DNA of 64,000 nucleotides from Membranipora membranacea (GCA_914767715.1 OU612071.1:5642001-5706000), one strand, 5' to 3'; positions 21,894-34,479 are shown, counted from the first letter of the stretch. Notes: a model not told the origin generated them from the letters alone. Translations and numbers: made by a program.

Positions 21894-23119
21894 GTGTAGT
21901 TCAGTACTAAAATCATCAAACTGCCAAAAAACTGCATTCAGTATTATAAAGTAATCTCATATGAGCTCTGCCAGCAGTGAACCGTCGTGATCTTTCTCGG
22001 TCCGACAATAACAAATTAACACAAATTGCAGACCTTTTCACAGCTCCAATGATTCAAATTATTGTTGCCTGCCTGCCATAATTGTGAACTACATGTGTCC
22101 CATTGAAATTGTTGGTGTGATGGAGTTCTAGTCTAGTGGCAGCCTACCAAAAATGTGGCTAGAAATGCAACTTCATTTACGAAATTGGATGGATAGATTC
22201 TAAGAGTGGATCTAGGGTAGTTTTTTGAGGCGGTCGCAATGGTGATGATGTACCTTACACAAAATTGCACAATAGGCAGCAAATTGGCAAAAACGCTGCC
22301 GAAAATGGCCAAAATTGCTGTTTTTTTGAGATTTCAAAGGTTTGTCCTGTGCGCACATTATAAGTTGGGCTACTCAAACTCTGCAATCAGATTTATACAT
22401 ACCTTGATCAGTTTATGATTTGTTTTGATGGTATAATATCAGCATGATATCTCAAATATTGGGTGAATGACCAACCTTATAAAAAGTGATAACCCCGCAA
22501 AAAAAGGGAAAGTGGTCAAAAAATGATGATATGGTTTCAAAACATCCAAAACCTGAAAGAGCATGTCATAATTAGTGGATCTACCAGTTTACATGGGTCT
22601 GCTATCATAAATAGCCGAGATGTGGCCATCATTGAAACAACACTACTTTTTAGGCCGCACTGGCAAAAAGGCCGCAGGTTGCCCACAGCTGGGCTAAAAG
22701 TTCAGTATTATTATCTCGAGCTTTACCGACCAATCTTCTTGGTCTGGTCTATCCAATCAATATAGTTGCAATAATTTGTCCAACTTTTATGTATATGGCA
22801 TCATGATTGTCACAACATGCACTAGTGCTATTTAATTTAGTATGCAAGTGCACAATATAATAACTTGCTTCAACAATGTAATTCAACCACTTTGCATTAG
22901 TAAGATAAAAGGGTGAGTAAAATAAAGAAATCACTGTTATCGATAAACGCATTTCATGACATCGCAATTGTCACGACCCTTTAACAGTTTGATGTAAGAG
23001 CTATGTGATTGCAGAATATATTGTTTTACTGAAATTCTTGGCTAAGTGGGTTGAGCTTAGAAGTTTAATTAACTGCTGAACTTATAATTTTCAGATAGTC
23101 TCACAAGGTGCTTCTTAAG

Positions 23120-26100
23120 ATGGATGAACAAGGCTACATCGGAAATCCCCTTGTTGTCTGTGACGCCGAGTACTATGGTAAACAAGTGCCAGAGGGATCC
23201 ACAGATCTACCTGGAATCGTAACAGAGTCACTTTCAAAGATTTATTCTAAGGCAAGGCTGATGAAGACAGACCTGAAACGGCAGACATGTGTCCCAGTTT
23301 CTATCATCATCTATAACAGTGGCATAGTCGTAGAAGATCAGTCGGGGGAGAGAAAAGAGCAATGGATTCCCATTGAGAGTTTGTATTGCTCAGCAGGTTT
23401 GACCCATAAGTGTAGGAAAGGAACAGTTATCTGTAAACAACTTCATGAACACACAACCAGTCCCAAAGAGCCTTTCTTTGCAATGGTCTTGGAACAAGAA
23501 AAGGGTGATGGACTTAAAGTTTTGACCTGCCATGCTTTCTTGGTGTCATCGACGCAGGAAGCTCAGGCACTTGTTGACGCTACTGAAACAGCTTATAGGA
23601 ACAGGAGAGGATGGGACCACACCATAAAAAATAAAAGACACCTCAATGCTAAAAGGACCTACACTCAGAAAATGATGGGACCGTCATACAGCAACGCTGA
23701 CTCCGTGCTGAAGGAAATCACTGCTTCCCCATCCCCAATAGTTGAACATGACTCAGATGCACCCACTTCAGTTGCTTCTTTCCATCAAGTTGAGAGGCGT
23801 GGGGAAAAAGACAGGGGAAAAGTAGCTAACCGGCATGAAGAAAAGGACCACTCTTACACACTGAAAGAACTGATAGAAAAATTGGTATTGTAATTTAAAT
23901 ATCTCCGTTCTCAACCTAGCTTACTGTTATTCAACTTTCAGATGATTGCCCAATTTGTACAGACCCTTTGTAAGGACCAAACATAAATTATTGCATGAGC
24001 AAACATTTGTGAAATTTTTTGTACTCCATGTAATGTAATGGCACCAGACCCTATTATCCATTTACCATTTGAAAAATAATTGATCATTTAGCATCACAGT
24101 AAAATTTCAATTCATCTCTTATAGTCCTCGGAAAAATTCACACCACAACCGCAATGCTGTCCTAGAATTTCTGGTGAGTAACCATCTACCTGCGCTTGCA
24201 ATGTTGTTTGGAGCGATAATTACAACTTTATCTATTTGAAAGTTATTGCAATGTGGCTTGCTTCTGTCGGTTTTTACTCTCCTGGTCGGCCAGTGTGAAA
24301 TGACCCAAAACAGCCAAATCAGGTAGTACTAGACAAACAGTGATCCTGGTGGCGCTCAAACTCAGGATCTTGTGATCCCAAAACAGACCCTTCTAACTCT
24401 AAGCTATCCCTGAACTTCGTATCTTTATACAAATTCTGATCTTTTGTGGAGCACTGTTATTTAGCCAAATAATTCGTGCTCATAAAGGCTACACACAAAT
24501 TATTGAAATAAATTTGTATGTTCAGACGAGAACCCTTTGAAAACAACTGGGCAATATTCGCAACCATCTAATACTTGTAAGATTGATTATTGGCATACCC
24601 CAACCAGCTGCAAACCATTTTACCAACACAGGAATCGATTCGACAGAATTATCACCTGTAGCTCCTATTGAGGATCCTGATATGACATAGCTATTGTTAT
24701 GTGGGCTCATCACATTTTGGATTATAGTATTGTATTACAACATTCAATTTCAATCTTGACAACGGTGTCTAGGCAACCACTAACTCCATAAATCATAAAC
24801 GTCAAAATTGACTAATGAGAGCCCCCCCCCCCCCCGTATAATTTAAAGCGGATGATTTGAAATCATTGGAACTGGGCAATTTCTTATGACTTTCCAATGT
24901 GTTTGTTGGAATGAAAATTGATTGAGCATGTGTATCACACAATTCCCCATCAGCACATCCCATTCCCATTTAAAAAATTCACTATTGCTCCTTTTATTTC
25001 CGAAAAAGCAGGAGGAATTTGAATGCTGCTAACCCTTTTTAATTTGATTCGGCTGGATGATCACTTTAAGTTGAATGGAATGGAACTTTTATACCCATCT
25101 TCGGCTTTCAAGGGCACACATACACCATGACATTCAAGCCTTGGAATAGCAAAAAATAATCACCAACCCAAAATGAAGTTTAAATGTCTCATCCATATCT
25201 TACTATATGTATATCCCTTGACTCATTGGTTGTAAGAGCCAATTGTCCCGGGCTATTATTGATCAAAACATTGCAGCTGATAATCCAGTATGCCTGTTCA
25301 AATGATTGTTTATGATGATTCATAAGAATGCCCTCAAAATTTTACAATTTGCTTTTGAAATATATGTGGAGCAGTAATATAATCCATTTTCTCAACAGGG
25401 TTTTATTTATATAACAGCATAAAGATATTTTGGTATGCTATCAATTTTTGTCTTATCATAAGTGTCTGCGTTGTGTTTGTAAGTTTGTGTGCTATTGGTA
25501 TTACCTTTACCTCGGTAATTTTTTCATTTGATAATAATGGTTTTTATTTTTATATATGTTGAATAACAATACTGTACCCTCAATAGAAAGGTGTTTGAAA
25601 AGTCAACGATGAAAATAACCTGTTGGATTTTTCGACTCCTCTAAATCAGCTGCAAAAATTGCTCGCTTATCCAATACCCGGACTGGATGTGAACAAGTTC
25701 TCATCTATAGAAGCAAACATGAGTTATACCTTCATCTCTTATTTTAGATAGTTTTCCGGATTTAATGCCTGACCCAATTAGGAGCCTGTCAAGCAGCCTG
25801 GTGAGTTATTTTGATGTTGATAAAAGAACTAATAGAGCAGAGTGTTTCTGTCACATATCTCATCTGTGATGCACAGAAGCAGATCTAACAATACAGTTAG
25901 AAAGTGCGAAAGACCTCATTCTAGCACCTCCTGCTGTTGTGTATTTTTCTGTTTGAAAGATTCATTCTTAAGAACTTTCCTGCTTAGTTTGACAGTAGCA
26001 AAACCCATAAATACAGCTGGTTACTTGACTTGATATAAAAGACACCAAGGTCATGAATGACACAACTCTCTTGGAAAAGTGGCTTTGCTAAGCCATCACT

Positions 26101-26925
26101 ATATCATGGGCTCAAAAACAGATTGTCAATATAGTGATGTATTCTCAATTTTTACATTCATTTTACCCTAGAGGAGTTTAGTTTTCGCGGCATTTAGGAT
26201 TCACTTTTCGCGTTGTTGTCTAGGTTGCGAAATTTAGTGTATCTTAAATTAAACTCACTCACCATAGTTACATAAACAATGTACAATTATACAGAAATAC
26301 ACATTATCTAAGCATGCAAGCTAGCATGGTGTAGTGGTCTAAGTGTCTGCCTTGCTAAGTGTCTGCCTTGCAATCAGATGGAGATTTATGCCCTGGGTTC
26401 GTATCCCAGCTTGGACATTTTTTTAAAATTTTCACTAGTAAGCCTAATAGCGAAATTAAGTACTAGTGAAATTTAGTACTAGTGAAATTTAGTACTAGGT
26501 CCAGATAGCGAAATTTAACTCCTATAGGGTATATCACATTGACCACCCACACAGAAATATTTGCAAATTATTTTTCTCCTCACCGCAGACAACAAGAATT
26601 TCCCTTTGCAGTTATCAACGCTTGTTACCTTTCACTTAAATCTTCATTCGCATAGAATAAGAAGACAAGAAAGGAAACTTTATTTTTTGTGAAACATTTG
26701 AATTATTGTTTGAACCCCTGAATTTAAAGCTCATTCACAACATTTGTTTTTGTTATCTAGGACAGTGGACTTGATAGTGCTCAATCCTCCCTACTGTGTA
26801 CAAATCTTAGTGAGTTAACAGCTCCTTGCATGGCATCAGTTAATCAGTTAGTTGAATTACTAAGTGATATGAAAACAGCTTACACTGCGATGTATCAAAT
26901 GTCGGACGTATTTCGTTCAAGTTAG
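23120..26925 (+). CDS. Gene A: PTB/PID-domain protein with C-terminal DSGLDS motif (spliced, 343 aa)
   Basis: Four coding exons: 23120-23884, 24125-24173, 25748-25800 and 26761-26925 (stop TAG). An acceptor (ttttcag, 23094) followed by an in-frame TAG at 23096 shows a 5' UTR exon upstream and fixes ATG 23120 as start. Phases agree at each junction (0, 1, 0). Residues from about 15 to 170 form a phosphotyrosine-binding-type domain: Y-Y-G strand, helix G-I-V-T-E-S-L-S-K-I-Y, strands V-P-V-S-I-I-I-Y-N-S-G-I and Q-W-I-P-I-E-S-L, then C-H-A-F-L-V and a C-terminal helix A-Q-A-L-V-D-A-T-E-T-A-Y. PTB domains bind NPxY-type peptides or lipids, so an adaptor role is likely. The fold resembles FAM43-type PTB proteins, but orthology is not claimed. 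The tail is Ser/Pro-rich. The last exon starts DSGLDS and ends in a short helical stretch. The donor of exon 1 (gtattg) is weak. An ATTAAA lies at 26974. Confidence 0.8.
24125..24173 (+). other. Gene A coding exon 2
   Basis: A 49 bp exon between 'catctcttatag' and 'gtgagt', reading SSEKFTPQPQCCPRIS plus one base. Enters at phase 0 and leaves at phase 1. Confidence 0.65.
24670..25080 (+). repeat. Dispersed repeat in gene A intron 2
   Basis: About 410 bp repeated in the same orientation at 34480-34875 with roughly three-quarters identity by eye. Shared motifs are 'tcttgacaacggtgtctagg', 'aatcataaacgtcaaaattg' and 'gaaaaagcaggaggaatttg'. It includes a 15-base C-run at about 24821 that the other copy lacks. 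Confidence 0.75.
25748..25800 (+). other. Gene A coding exon 3
   Basis: A 53 bp exon between 'ctcttattttag' and 'gtgagtta', completing an Asp codon and reading SFPDLMPDPIRSLSSSL. Leaves at phase 0. Confidence 0.65.
26166..26529. mobile_element. TA-flanked TIR element with tRNA-like core, copy 2 (gene A intron 3)
   Basis: Second copy of the element at 1015-1361: TA at 26164-26165 and 26530-26531, start CCCTAGAGGAGTTTAG, end ACTCCTATAGGG. It is 17 bp longer overall, mainly because of a 16 bp tandem duplication in the tRNA-like core. Confidence 0.75.
26317..26416 (+). other. tRNA-like sequence inside the MITE, copy 2
   Basis: CAAGCT (26317-26322) pairs perfectly with AGCTTG near 26408-26413. 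A CTGGG/CCCAG stem encloses the TTCGTAT loop. The anticodon-like loop is CTTGCAA. 'ctaagtgtctgccttg' is duplicated in tandem at 26339-26370, which destroys a normal cloverleaf. Confidence 0.5.
26761..26925 (+). other. Gene A coding exon 4 (last), opens with DSGLDS
   Basis: Follows 'tttgttatctag' at phase 0 and ends in TAG at 26923. The first six codons GAC AGT GGA CTT GAT AGT read DSGLDS. Confidence 0.7.
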
Positions 26926-27154
26926 TTGACGTAAACTGAAAGTTGAAACATTCAATTCTGTCTGATCATCATAATTAAAGCTCTGAGTTGAAATGGACGG
27001 AGTCAAACAGAACAGCTAGCAATAAGTAAGCATGATAAAAGAGATGTTTGGATTTGTCTAATTCAAGTTGATCGATAGTGCAAAAATGTATAAGAAGTCC
27101 TTGGAGGAATTCGATTGGATGTCAGCGATTATCAGTTTTAAGGCATCCACATAA

Positions 27155-30100
27155 ATGTGCAGGATTTTCAATCGCATAAATCCAGCGCATCAATTAAAAT
27201 CTTTAGCAAATATGCAATACAACCGCATGCCTCAAGAGCAAGTTTCAAAATACCTTTCGGGTTTATATTTAGTATACGAGGATGACCACTACGAAAAAGA
27301 GAAACTTCCACAAGAGACAAAGGTACAGGTGCGTTATCTGTATATATATATTATGTGAATGATTTTTATTTGGTATTCTGTTGAAAGACAGTTTTCTGAG
27401 CTCTAATTTGAGCCTCCATTCGGAGTGGTCCTCTCTCCAGTTTGGTACTTCTTTCCTACGCAGGATAGGAAAAGGGAGCTGAAAGGAGGGTTTACTTGAA
27501 AACCGCTTATACTGGGATAAAAATGATTTTTGATTCAGAATCTGTACCATTGAAAACTAGGGACATAATTTGGGAAATAATTTTTGTATCCGGATAGTCA
27601 TTTATATCAATTTCTGCCTGTTTTGCGGTCAAATTTCATGAAACTTTTCACAAATCTTGTCACTAAAATTTATCAGCTTTCAAGCCCCCAATGATTTTGA
27701 AACCCTGACACATTTTAATGTCTTATTATAAACGGTTTTTAAGATAACCCCCTTTCCAGATCATTTTTTCTATGCTTTTAGAGGTTAAAAGTTTCAAACT
27801 GGAGAGAGGACTACTCCGAATTGAGGCTCAAATTAGAGCTCAGAAAACTGTCTATGCCAGGGTTGATTTATGCAGGAGGCTGCAAATGATGTAATGTCAC
27901 AATCAAATAAATTTTGAAACACCCATAGAATGCAAAGCACAAGCATCAAGTCTGGCACCCAATTTGCTATGGCCAGCCAGATCAGATACTTTATCACAAA
28001 TGGGGATTTGATTTTCGAGGATCAGGTTTCGAGTTCTTTTTTGGGATTATGTTTGTGAGGAGGGGATGGCTATTTAAAACATGAGATCATTGAGTTTCAA
28101 GTCTGACTAGTGGGTTTCTAATGGGTAAACAAACTGTAAGCTTTCAACCTTTCAATCTTTATTTGCAGATTTTATCGCACACACAAAGAAACAGTCGTGA
28201 CATAGACAGTGAGCACGTCAGCCTTTTGCGTGAGATGACAAGATCAGATGACTCCGTCACATCGGTACACTGTTCGACGTGCACCCTGATCTCATTTGTC
28301 TCTGATAGCAGGGGCACTATATCCCATGTTGCTTTGATTGCTCCAGGACATATTGCATCAGTTCCATACTACAAGTGGCCTAAAACCGACTCGGAATGGG
28401 TGATTTCCACCCTACACACTAAGCAGCCAAATTTTGTAACTTTCAATGCAGATAAGTGGCACTTGAGATCCCCTCAAGGTTTCTTATCCGACAGTCAAAT
28501 TAATGACCTGCCTAAACATGTTGCCGTTCACATACCCTTAAATAGCAGCCATGAACCTGAAGATGATGTGAACTCCAAAACAGAGACGACCCAAGAACAA
28601 GCAGCTTTGAAAAGCCACTCTGTTCTGACCACTGTTGAGGATGTATACTGCTGCCGAAATCTCACCATTTCCTTCGACCAAAACCAGCAAACAGTTAGCT
28701 ATCTGCTGAAATCTTTAGTTAACCAAGAGCTGGATGATGAAATAACAGGGAAATTCTGGTCACCAGATGTAAGCCTATTACATGTATCTTATATGTGTTT
28801 ATTAAATGAATCTTATTTGCTGGCTTAAAGTAAAGATCTATAATATCACATTCGGCTAATACTATTCCATCATTGCAAGCCAATTTATCAAAGACTATGT
28901 GTGAAGGGGATGTTGATTTTCATACCAAACCATAGAACAATGGGATCAATAGATTTTTTGCTAATCTTTCCATTGCAGAATAGTTTGATGCTCGATGCTC
29001 AATGCTTATCATCTAAGACAGGCTTTCACGAATACCGACTTCGGTCATCAGACTTTATCATTGATTTGTTTTAAATTCTAATGCTCACTAATGTGTCTGT
29101 ATCATTTTATCATACAGGGTGTTTGTTGTCATCAAGTTCATGATTCAGACGCCAGCTCAGATGATACAAGTTCCTCTGCGAGCGATTCTCTCACACAGCT
29201 TGAAGATTTAGATAGGCCTCATGATGAGCTGACTGTGACAGTAACTTGCAGTTCACTCAGTAACAACGGACCGACGCTTTTCATGAGCATAGCTGGGAAT
29301 ATAATGAGAAAAGTGGATCACTGTGCTTCAAGCAACGCCTCAACCGAAACAATCTCAAATGATGATCTACACAATGCTATTCTTGCTCAGTGGAACCTTG
29401 ATGTGCTGGAGACTTTGAATGCTGGGGAAATACAGCATTGGTTGGACAATACACCCGCTGTAATAATCACTGAAACTTTCCCCTTTGACAATAAAGAGTT
29501 GGTAGTAGACACCATCAAGCCTGTAAGAGTTTTGAATGGAGGAAGAGCAGCTCTTGAATTCACCCACAGTAAAGTGTCTGATCTCAACCTTCAAGTTTAC
29601 CTTCCCCAGAGTCCGTCTGATGTAGAGGGAAGCCAGGGCGCTGGCAATTCGTTTCCATCAAGTCAGCTTGTCAAACCAGAGGTATCACAGCGTAAACGCA
29701 TAACATATTCACCATGCTAACACCCAAATTTGTATAAAATTGTTACTATTTTAAGGTTATGATAACAATGTTGACCGATTTGGACATTTTATATATCGTT
29801 GGAAAGCTAATCAAACAATGATTCTGAAATTATTGGTTTCAGTATGACGCCACGTCATGAAGTTGCGCTGCTTTGATAATAGGCTTTGTGGAGGATTGTT
29901 TAGAACGATGTTTTGCAGAAACAATGGTTCATAGGGAACTTTCAACTGAATAATATTTAAAAGAAACTTCTGAAGTACCCATGTGGGGCACTTTCTGTCT
30001 CCTGTGGCGTTGCGCCATGCTACATGTCACGACTAATAAATAACATTGGTATCAATTATATTAGGAGTTTCCTGCTCTGTCAGAATGCCTAAGATATTGA

Positions 30101-33100
30101 ATTTCATATAGTTTGAGATCGTAGCATTATTGTTTGGTGTCCACTGTAATCATATCACTATTGTTTAGTTGATTATCTTGAAGCAGCTGCTCTGAAAATG
30201 TCTTCTAAGATTAGCAATTTTGAGGAAATGATAACTGGACTCAGGCAATAATTGTCCTTTAATATTGTACACTGTGTCATGATTTATGGGACATAGATAC
30301 AAAATCACTGTGTAGCATTATTCTATACATCTCTGCTAATACATGAATATCACCAAACAGCTTGTATCAACTCTACTGTTTCCCCAAAAAGTCTTCTCAG
30401 CTGGTAATAACAAATTATAATTATAGTCTGCATGAACTTATCCGAAGGCACAAACCATCAGTTTCAGTGCGCCCATCACGTGGGTGCAAATCATCAATAA
30501 CAAAGCCCAAAACCAGAACTTAACTCAGGGCAAAATCCCCTCTGATCAGTTTCTGGAATGCCTGTTAAGATCTTTACAATTTTTCTTTCAGAAAAATATT
30601 TTTCATTTTTACTTTTGACGCTCTCTCCATTTTGTATACCAGAAGACCTATGATGGTAATTTTGAATGTCTATGCATCTAAATGGTTCCATGGTTAAAAT
30701 AAAGCTACATACATACATACATACATACATACATTATAAGCATTCTGACAGAGAGGGCAACTCCTAATATTATCGATACCAATGTCTTTTATTAGCCATG
30801 TAGCATAAGGTCTTTCCACAGTAAATAACCTGTATTCTCTATGGGTGGCTTGCATCACATTGGATCCTCATCTATTAAACCAAAGCGACCTAAATAAGCT
30901 AATAACAATAAAAGGATGATTTTTCTTCTAGTGCGCAATGCCACAGGATCCAGAAATTGCGCGTCAATTGCTCCCATTAATCAGTTGAAAGTCTGATATT
31001 AATCATAGTATCTGCACCACATCATCCTAAGAAATCCTCCTCAGAAACGATTATCCTGCATTTTATCAAAATAGCGCAACGCCATGACATGATGTCATGC
31101 TGAAACCAATATTTTCAGAATCAATGTTCTATTACCTTTCCAACGATATATAAATGTCAAAATCGGTCAACGTTGGTATCATAACTGGGTATACTTACTT
31201 TTTTCTTTTTGCAAAGGATGTCACATATCCTCATAGGCGAGATCTACTGTATTGTGAGCATGGGAAAATGTTTGATGCTCTTAGAAAACATCACAAAATC
31301 GAAGATCATGGTTTCAATCTCACAGCTATTCTAACAAACACCCTGCTCCAAAGTGAGAATGGTGATTACGAAGTTTCATCACAGACTATACTGATCAAAG
31401 GAATCTCTTGTGGAATAAAATCTGAAGGCACCTTCGTTCCATCCGATCAAAGGTAGATAGGAATACATAGATTAATTGCATATCCATTCTGCGATGAAGC
31501 ACTGATACATAAAAAAGTAAGACCAAGTAAAATTTTTGTGTTTTAAGAATTTTCTTGTGTCTGGTGCGTTTGTGTTACTGACAGGAGATCTTACCTTTTT
31601 GTTCTGAGCAAACTGTTTCAGCAAAGTTTGTTAACATCGCAAGAGTAGTATAATATCTATATCCGTTCATATATCTATGGATGAGAGTTCTTTGCTTCTC
31701 AATTTTTTCTCATATAATCGTAGGAAGTTCCACAAGAAAAGGGCACCAAAGCTTTCCCACTTGGACTTGAGACAAGGTTCTGGGTGGAAAACTTCAACAC
31801 ATTGGATCAGCAGCAAAACCCTGATAGAGACATTAGAACAGACTTGGGAAGCATCAACAAAACTAACAGAACAAGCAAAATTGCTGAAGAGCTACCCTCC
31901 CTTTGGAACATTTGATGTCATGTCTAATGAGCCAAAAGCCATCATTCTCTTCCCCGAGTTTAATGGAGCTGGTAATCCAATACTGACTCACAATGGCTCA
32001 GTTATGGAGTATGACCCCGTATATGGACATTTCCACTGGAGAACCTGCCCAAGGAAATACAAGGGTGTGCAAGGAATTTGTTCATACAGGCTGGTCGATC
32101 ATTGTAAAATGGTAAGTATTGTAATAGCATTTCAATATTATGACCAACAATAAATGCTTGTGGTTGAATATAGATGTAACATATATAAGGTAAAATCTGT
32201 AACATACCTGAGCACAGTGATACAGTAATAATATGATAAAATAGGTTGTCGAGTTTTTAAAGAAAAAAATACGTTACTCAAATTTGTAGCAGTAGCAAAT
32301 AGGTGACCTGGTAATTCTTATTTTATCAAGACCGGCAGTATAGATGTACATGAGAATGATGAGATTGGACCAACTGACCTGATGAAAAGACTTCAGTATT
32401 GTCCACCCAGTCCTAGTCATGGCTGTACAAAGGCGGAGCTGACTTTGAATAGACATCAGGTGCAAACAAAGGTGAAGATCACAAAAGGCAGCATCAAGAT
32501 TGCAGAGGGTATGCAGACTGCAGATTTGTTGATTATTGCAGATCAGCTTAAACCTTACATCGATTCTCGACTGAACAGCTCTATTTATGATGACCCTCTC
32601 ACTATTTGGAAAAACTCGACTTTCCAACACCAGTCTCAGAGCAGCGAAGAACTGCAGCTGATGGCATTTATCAAAAGTTGTTGGGATGAAAAGTGTAATC
32701 AGGATGTTGCACGATTTGTATCATTTGCAAAAATGCCAAAAGGTGAGAGATATGGTCCCTTGGAGCTTACCTTTAAAGGGCGCGATGTGAGGAATGACAA
32801 AACGTTGTTTGATATACACGCCCATAGTCCCGCAACTGAGGCCCTATATTATTACATTACAACTGATCCAGACCTTAAAACAAGTTTGGAAGGCATTGTG
32901 GCCATACATCATGGCTTACTTTCCAAAGATCCAGCCAACCATAGTGACCAAGGGTCAAACATAAAACATTCACTTATGTCTAATGAGAAAGTAAAAAAAT
33001 TCATAGCTACCCTCAATCAGAAAGATTTACCAACTTCTTTCCTCTACCCTACCATTGGTGTGAAACTAGAATTTCTGCCTTACCCTAATCAGTTTTGTAC

Positions 33101-33254
33101 CGAGTCTGTGCATAGTCATGTTGCCTACACAAACAGCAACAGCACACATATCAGATTTTCTAGGCGGGGTATCCATAAACGAGAAGTTGATGGGGAAGTG
33201 TTGATGGAACTTATTGGACTTTCCAAGCAATCGATGGCTGTTGCTCGATGTTGA
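27155..33254 (+). CDS. Gene B: large protein of unrecognised family (spliced, about 961 aa)
   Basis: Six exons: 27155-27328, 28169-28768, 29118-29681, 31217-31452, 31724-32111 and 32331-33254 (stop TGA). Junction phases 0, 0, 0, 2, 0 all match. Exons 2 and 5 have strong donors (gtaagc, gtaagt). Exon 1 could instead stop at 27322, and exon 3 uses a weak gtatca donor. ATG 27155 is preceded directly by an in-frame TAA. No signal peptide or membrane segment is seen, so it is probably intracellular. Visible features: a Ser/Asp-rich acidic linker (D-S-D-A-S-S-D-D-T-S-S-S) at the start of exon 3; a basic patch RKFHKKRAPK at the exon 4/5 border; a Trp/Cys-rich stretch with GHFHWRTCPRKY at the end of exon 5; and a long globular C-terminal region ending SFLYPTIGVKLEFLPYP and VLMELIGLSKQ. 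I recognise no catalytic motif or family. It lies 229 bp downstream of gene A on the same strand. Confidence 0.72.
27386..27853. repeat. Inverted repeat in gene B intron 1
   Basis: Arms 27386-27443 and 27796-27853 are 58 bp each with about two mismatches (shared 'tttgagcctc', 'ctctctccagttt'), separated by 352 bp. The whole hairpin is inside intron 1 and could fold in the pre-mRNA. Confidence 0.85.
29756..31186. mobile_element. Long-TIR element filling gene B intron 3
   Basis: The left arm 29756-30016 and right arm 30931-31186 are diverged inverted repeats (shared 'tatatatcgttggaaag', 'aatattggtttcag', 'cctgtggcgttgcgc'). The 0.9 kb between them is unique and includes a CATA tetranucleotide run at about 30700-30734. 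The outer end lies 30 bp from the exon 4 acceptor. It looks like a non-autonomous foldback element. No transposase seen. Confidence 0.7.
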
Positions 33255-34479
33255 CAGCATTCACTTCAGGCATCAGACTGATTATAACAATTATAGCATG
33301 ACTGCAAAGTAGGATTTTCATTTTTTGTAAAGGCTAAAACTGATTATTTTATTTCTGACACAGGCTAATCTTCAACCAAAATTTTAGAGCAGGCGCTGTT
33401 TAATAGACGCAGCCTGTATAAAAATGGAAATATTAGAGCAGTTTTTACTTCCTACACCACCGATTTATAACAAAATTATTTGAACATATTTTATTTTATG
33501 CACAGCTTGCTTTAACAACTATACTATTGAAGTACGATTTTGTTTTATGAGTGAGTTGCGAGTATTTTTTGTAATCATGTGACATTGCTGGAAATGCCTT
33601 CCCATTAAATTCAGTGAAAATTGAAGTGTTGAAGTGGGGGTAACAACCCTTACATTCCAAGAGGTAATACTTTGTTAAGCACATATTTCACATATCATAT
33701 CAATATTTATCACAGGCAAAATATTGAGTCTGACGCAAGTATTGCAGATCTGTATCTAATCCTGTATATATTCATTCATTAGATATTATGATGTATTATT
33801 AGTTTATACCGCGCATTTTATGCATTGATTTATTGCAACGACACTGCTCACTTATACTGTATACCACATATTTCATACTGAGTTCAGTACAATAAATCGT
33901 TTATCTAGTGCAGACAGCACATGTAAGTTGTTTACCCTCATCATAAGAAGGGCAGTGACCTGTATCTCCTGATCCGCTGCAGTCTGCCTTTACAAAGTAC
34001 AGGAGAGCACTAATCATGATTGGCTGACATTCCTGTAATAAATGAGCGATTGTTTAATAGTCGTTATTCTCCTCTCCTCAATCAGTCTGCTTGGAATAAA
34101 AATGATTGAAACCGCTTTATGTAGAACCCGTTTTGAAATAATATATAAATAAGAAATAACAGTTGAACTTTGCCAAAAAATCCAGAACCAGTGCGGAATC
34201 GGATGAGACCTGCTTGAGGTATTGTTCCTGAATCGCTCACTTCATGATGGAGCTATAGTAATGTTCGGCGCAAACTATCTAAAGTACTAAGCAAATGAGG
34301 GGGTGCACGGGGATTAATCATGTGTTGTGACAGGCAAGACCATTGGCTGATCAGTGTAATTAGAGGCAGAGAATGGCCTTGGTCTCCGCCTCTAACAGCC
34401 AGTCCACGTTGCGTTCTCAAGTGGTCAAGTGTGTTATATAAGAAATTGTGATTTGCAGACACCTATAAAGTTGAATAGC
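33255..34479 (+). other. Gene B 3' flank and intergenic DNA
   Basis: An AATAAA at 33891-33896 would give a 3' UTR of about 640 bp for gene B. Beyond it no gene was seen. At about 34360-34400 an imperfect palindrome (TAGAGGCAGAGA / TCTCCGCCTCTA) occurs. Confidence 0.4.

Larger units (their letters stand above)
21216..23094. other. No gene seen; palindromes
   Basis: Mostly single-copy. It contains three perfect palindromes (21501-21523, 21535-21559, 21874-21893), listed separately. A 140-codon ORF at 21477-21899 covers them. It is Cys/His-rich but resembles no family I know and is not called. Confidence 0.5.

Noticed and set aside
21477-21899. 140-codon Cys/His-rich ORF
   Set aside because: It spans three perfect palindromes, shows no recognisable zinc-finger spacing and has no splice or family support.
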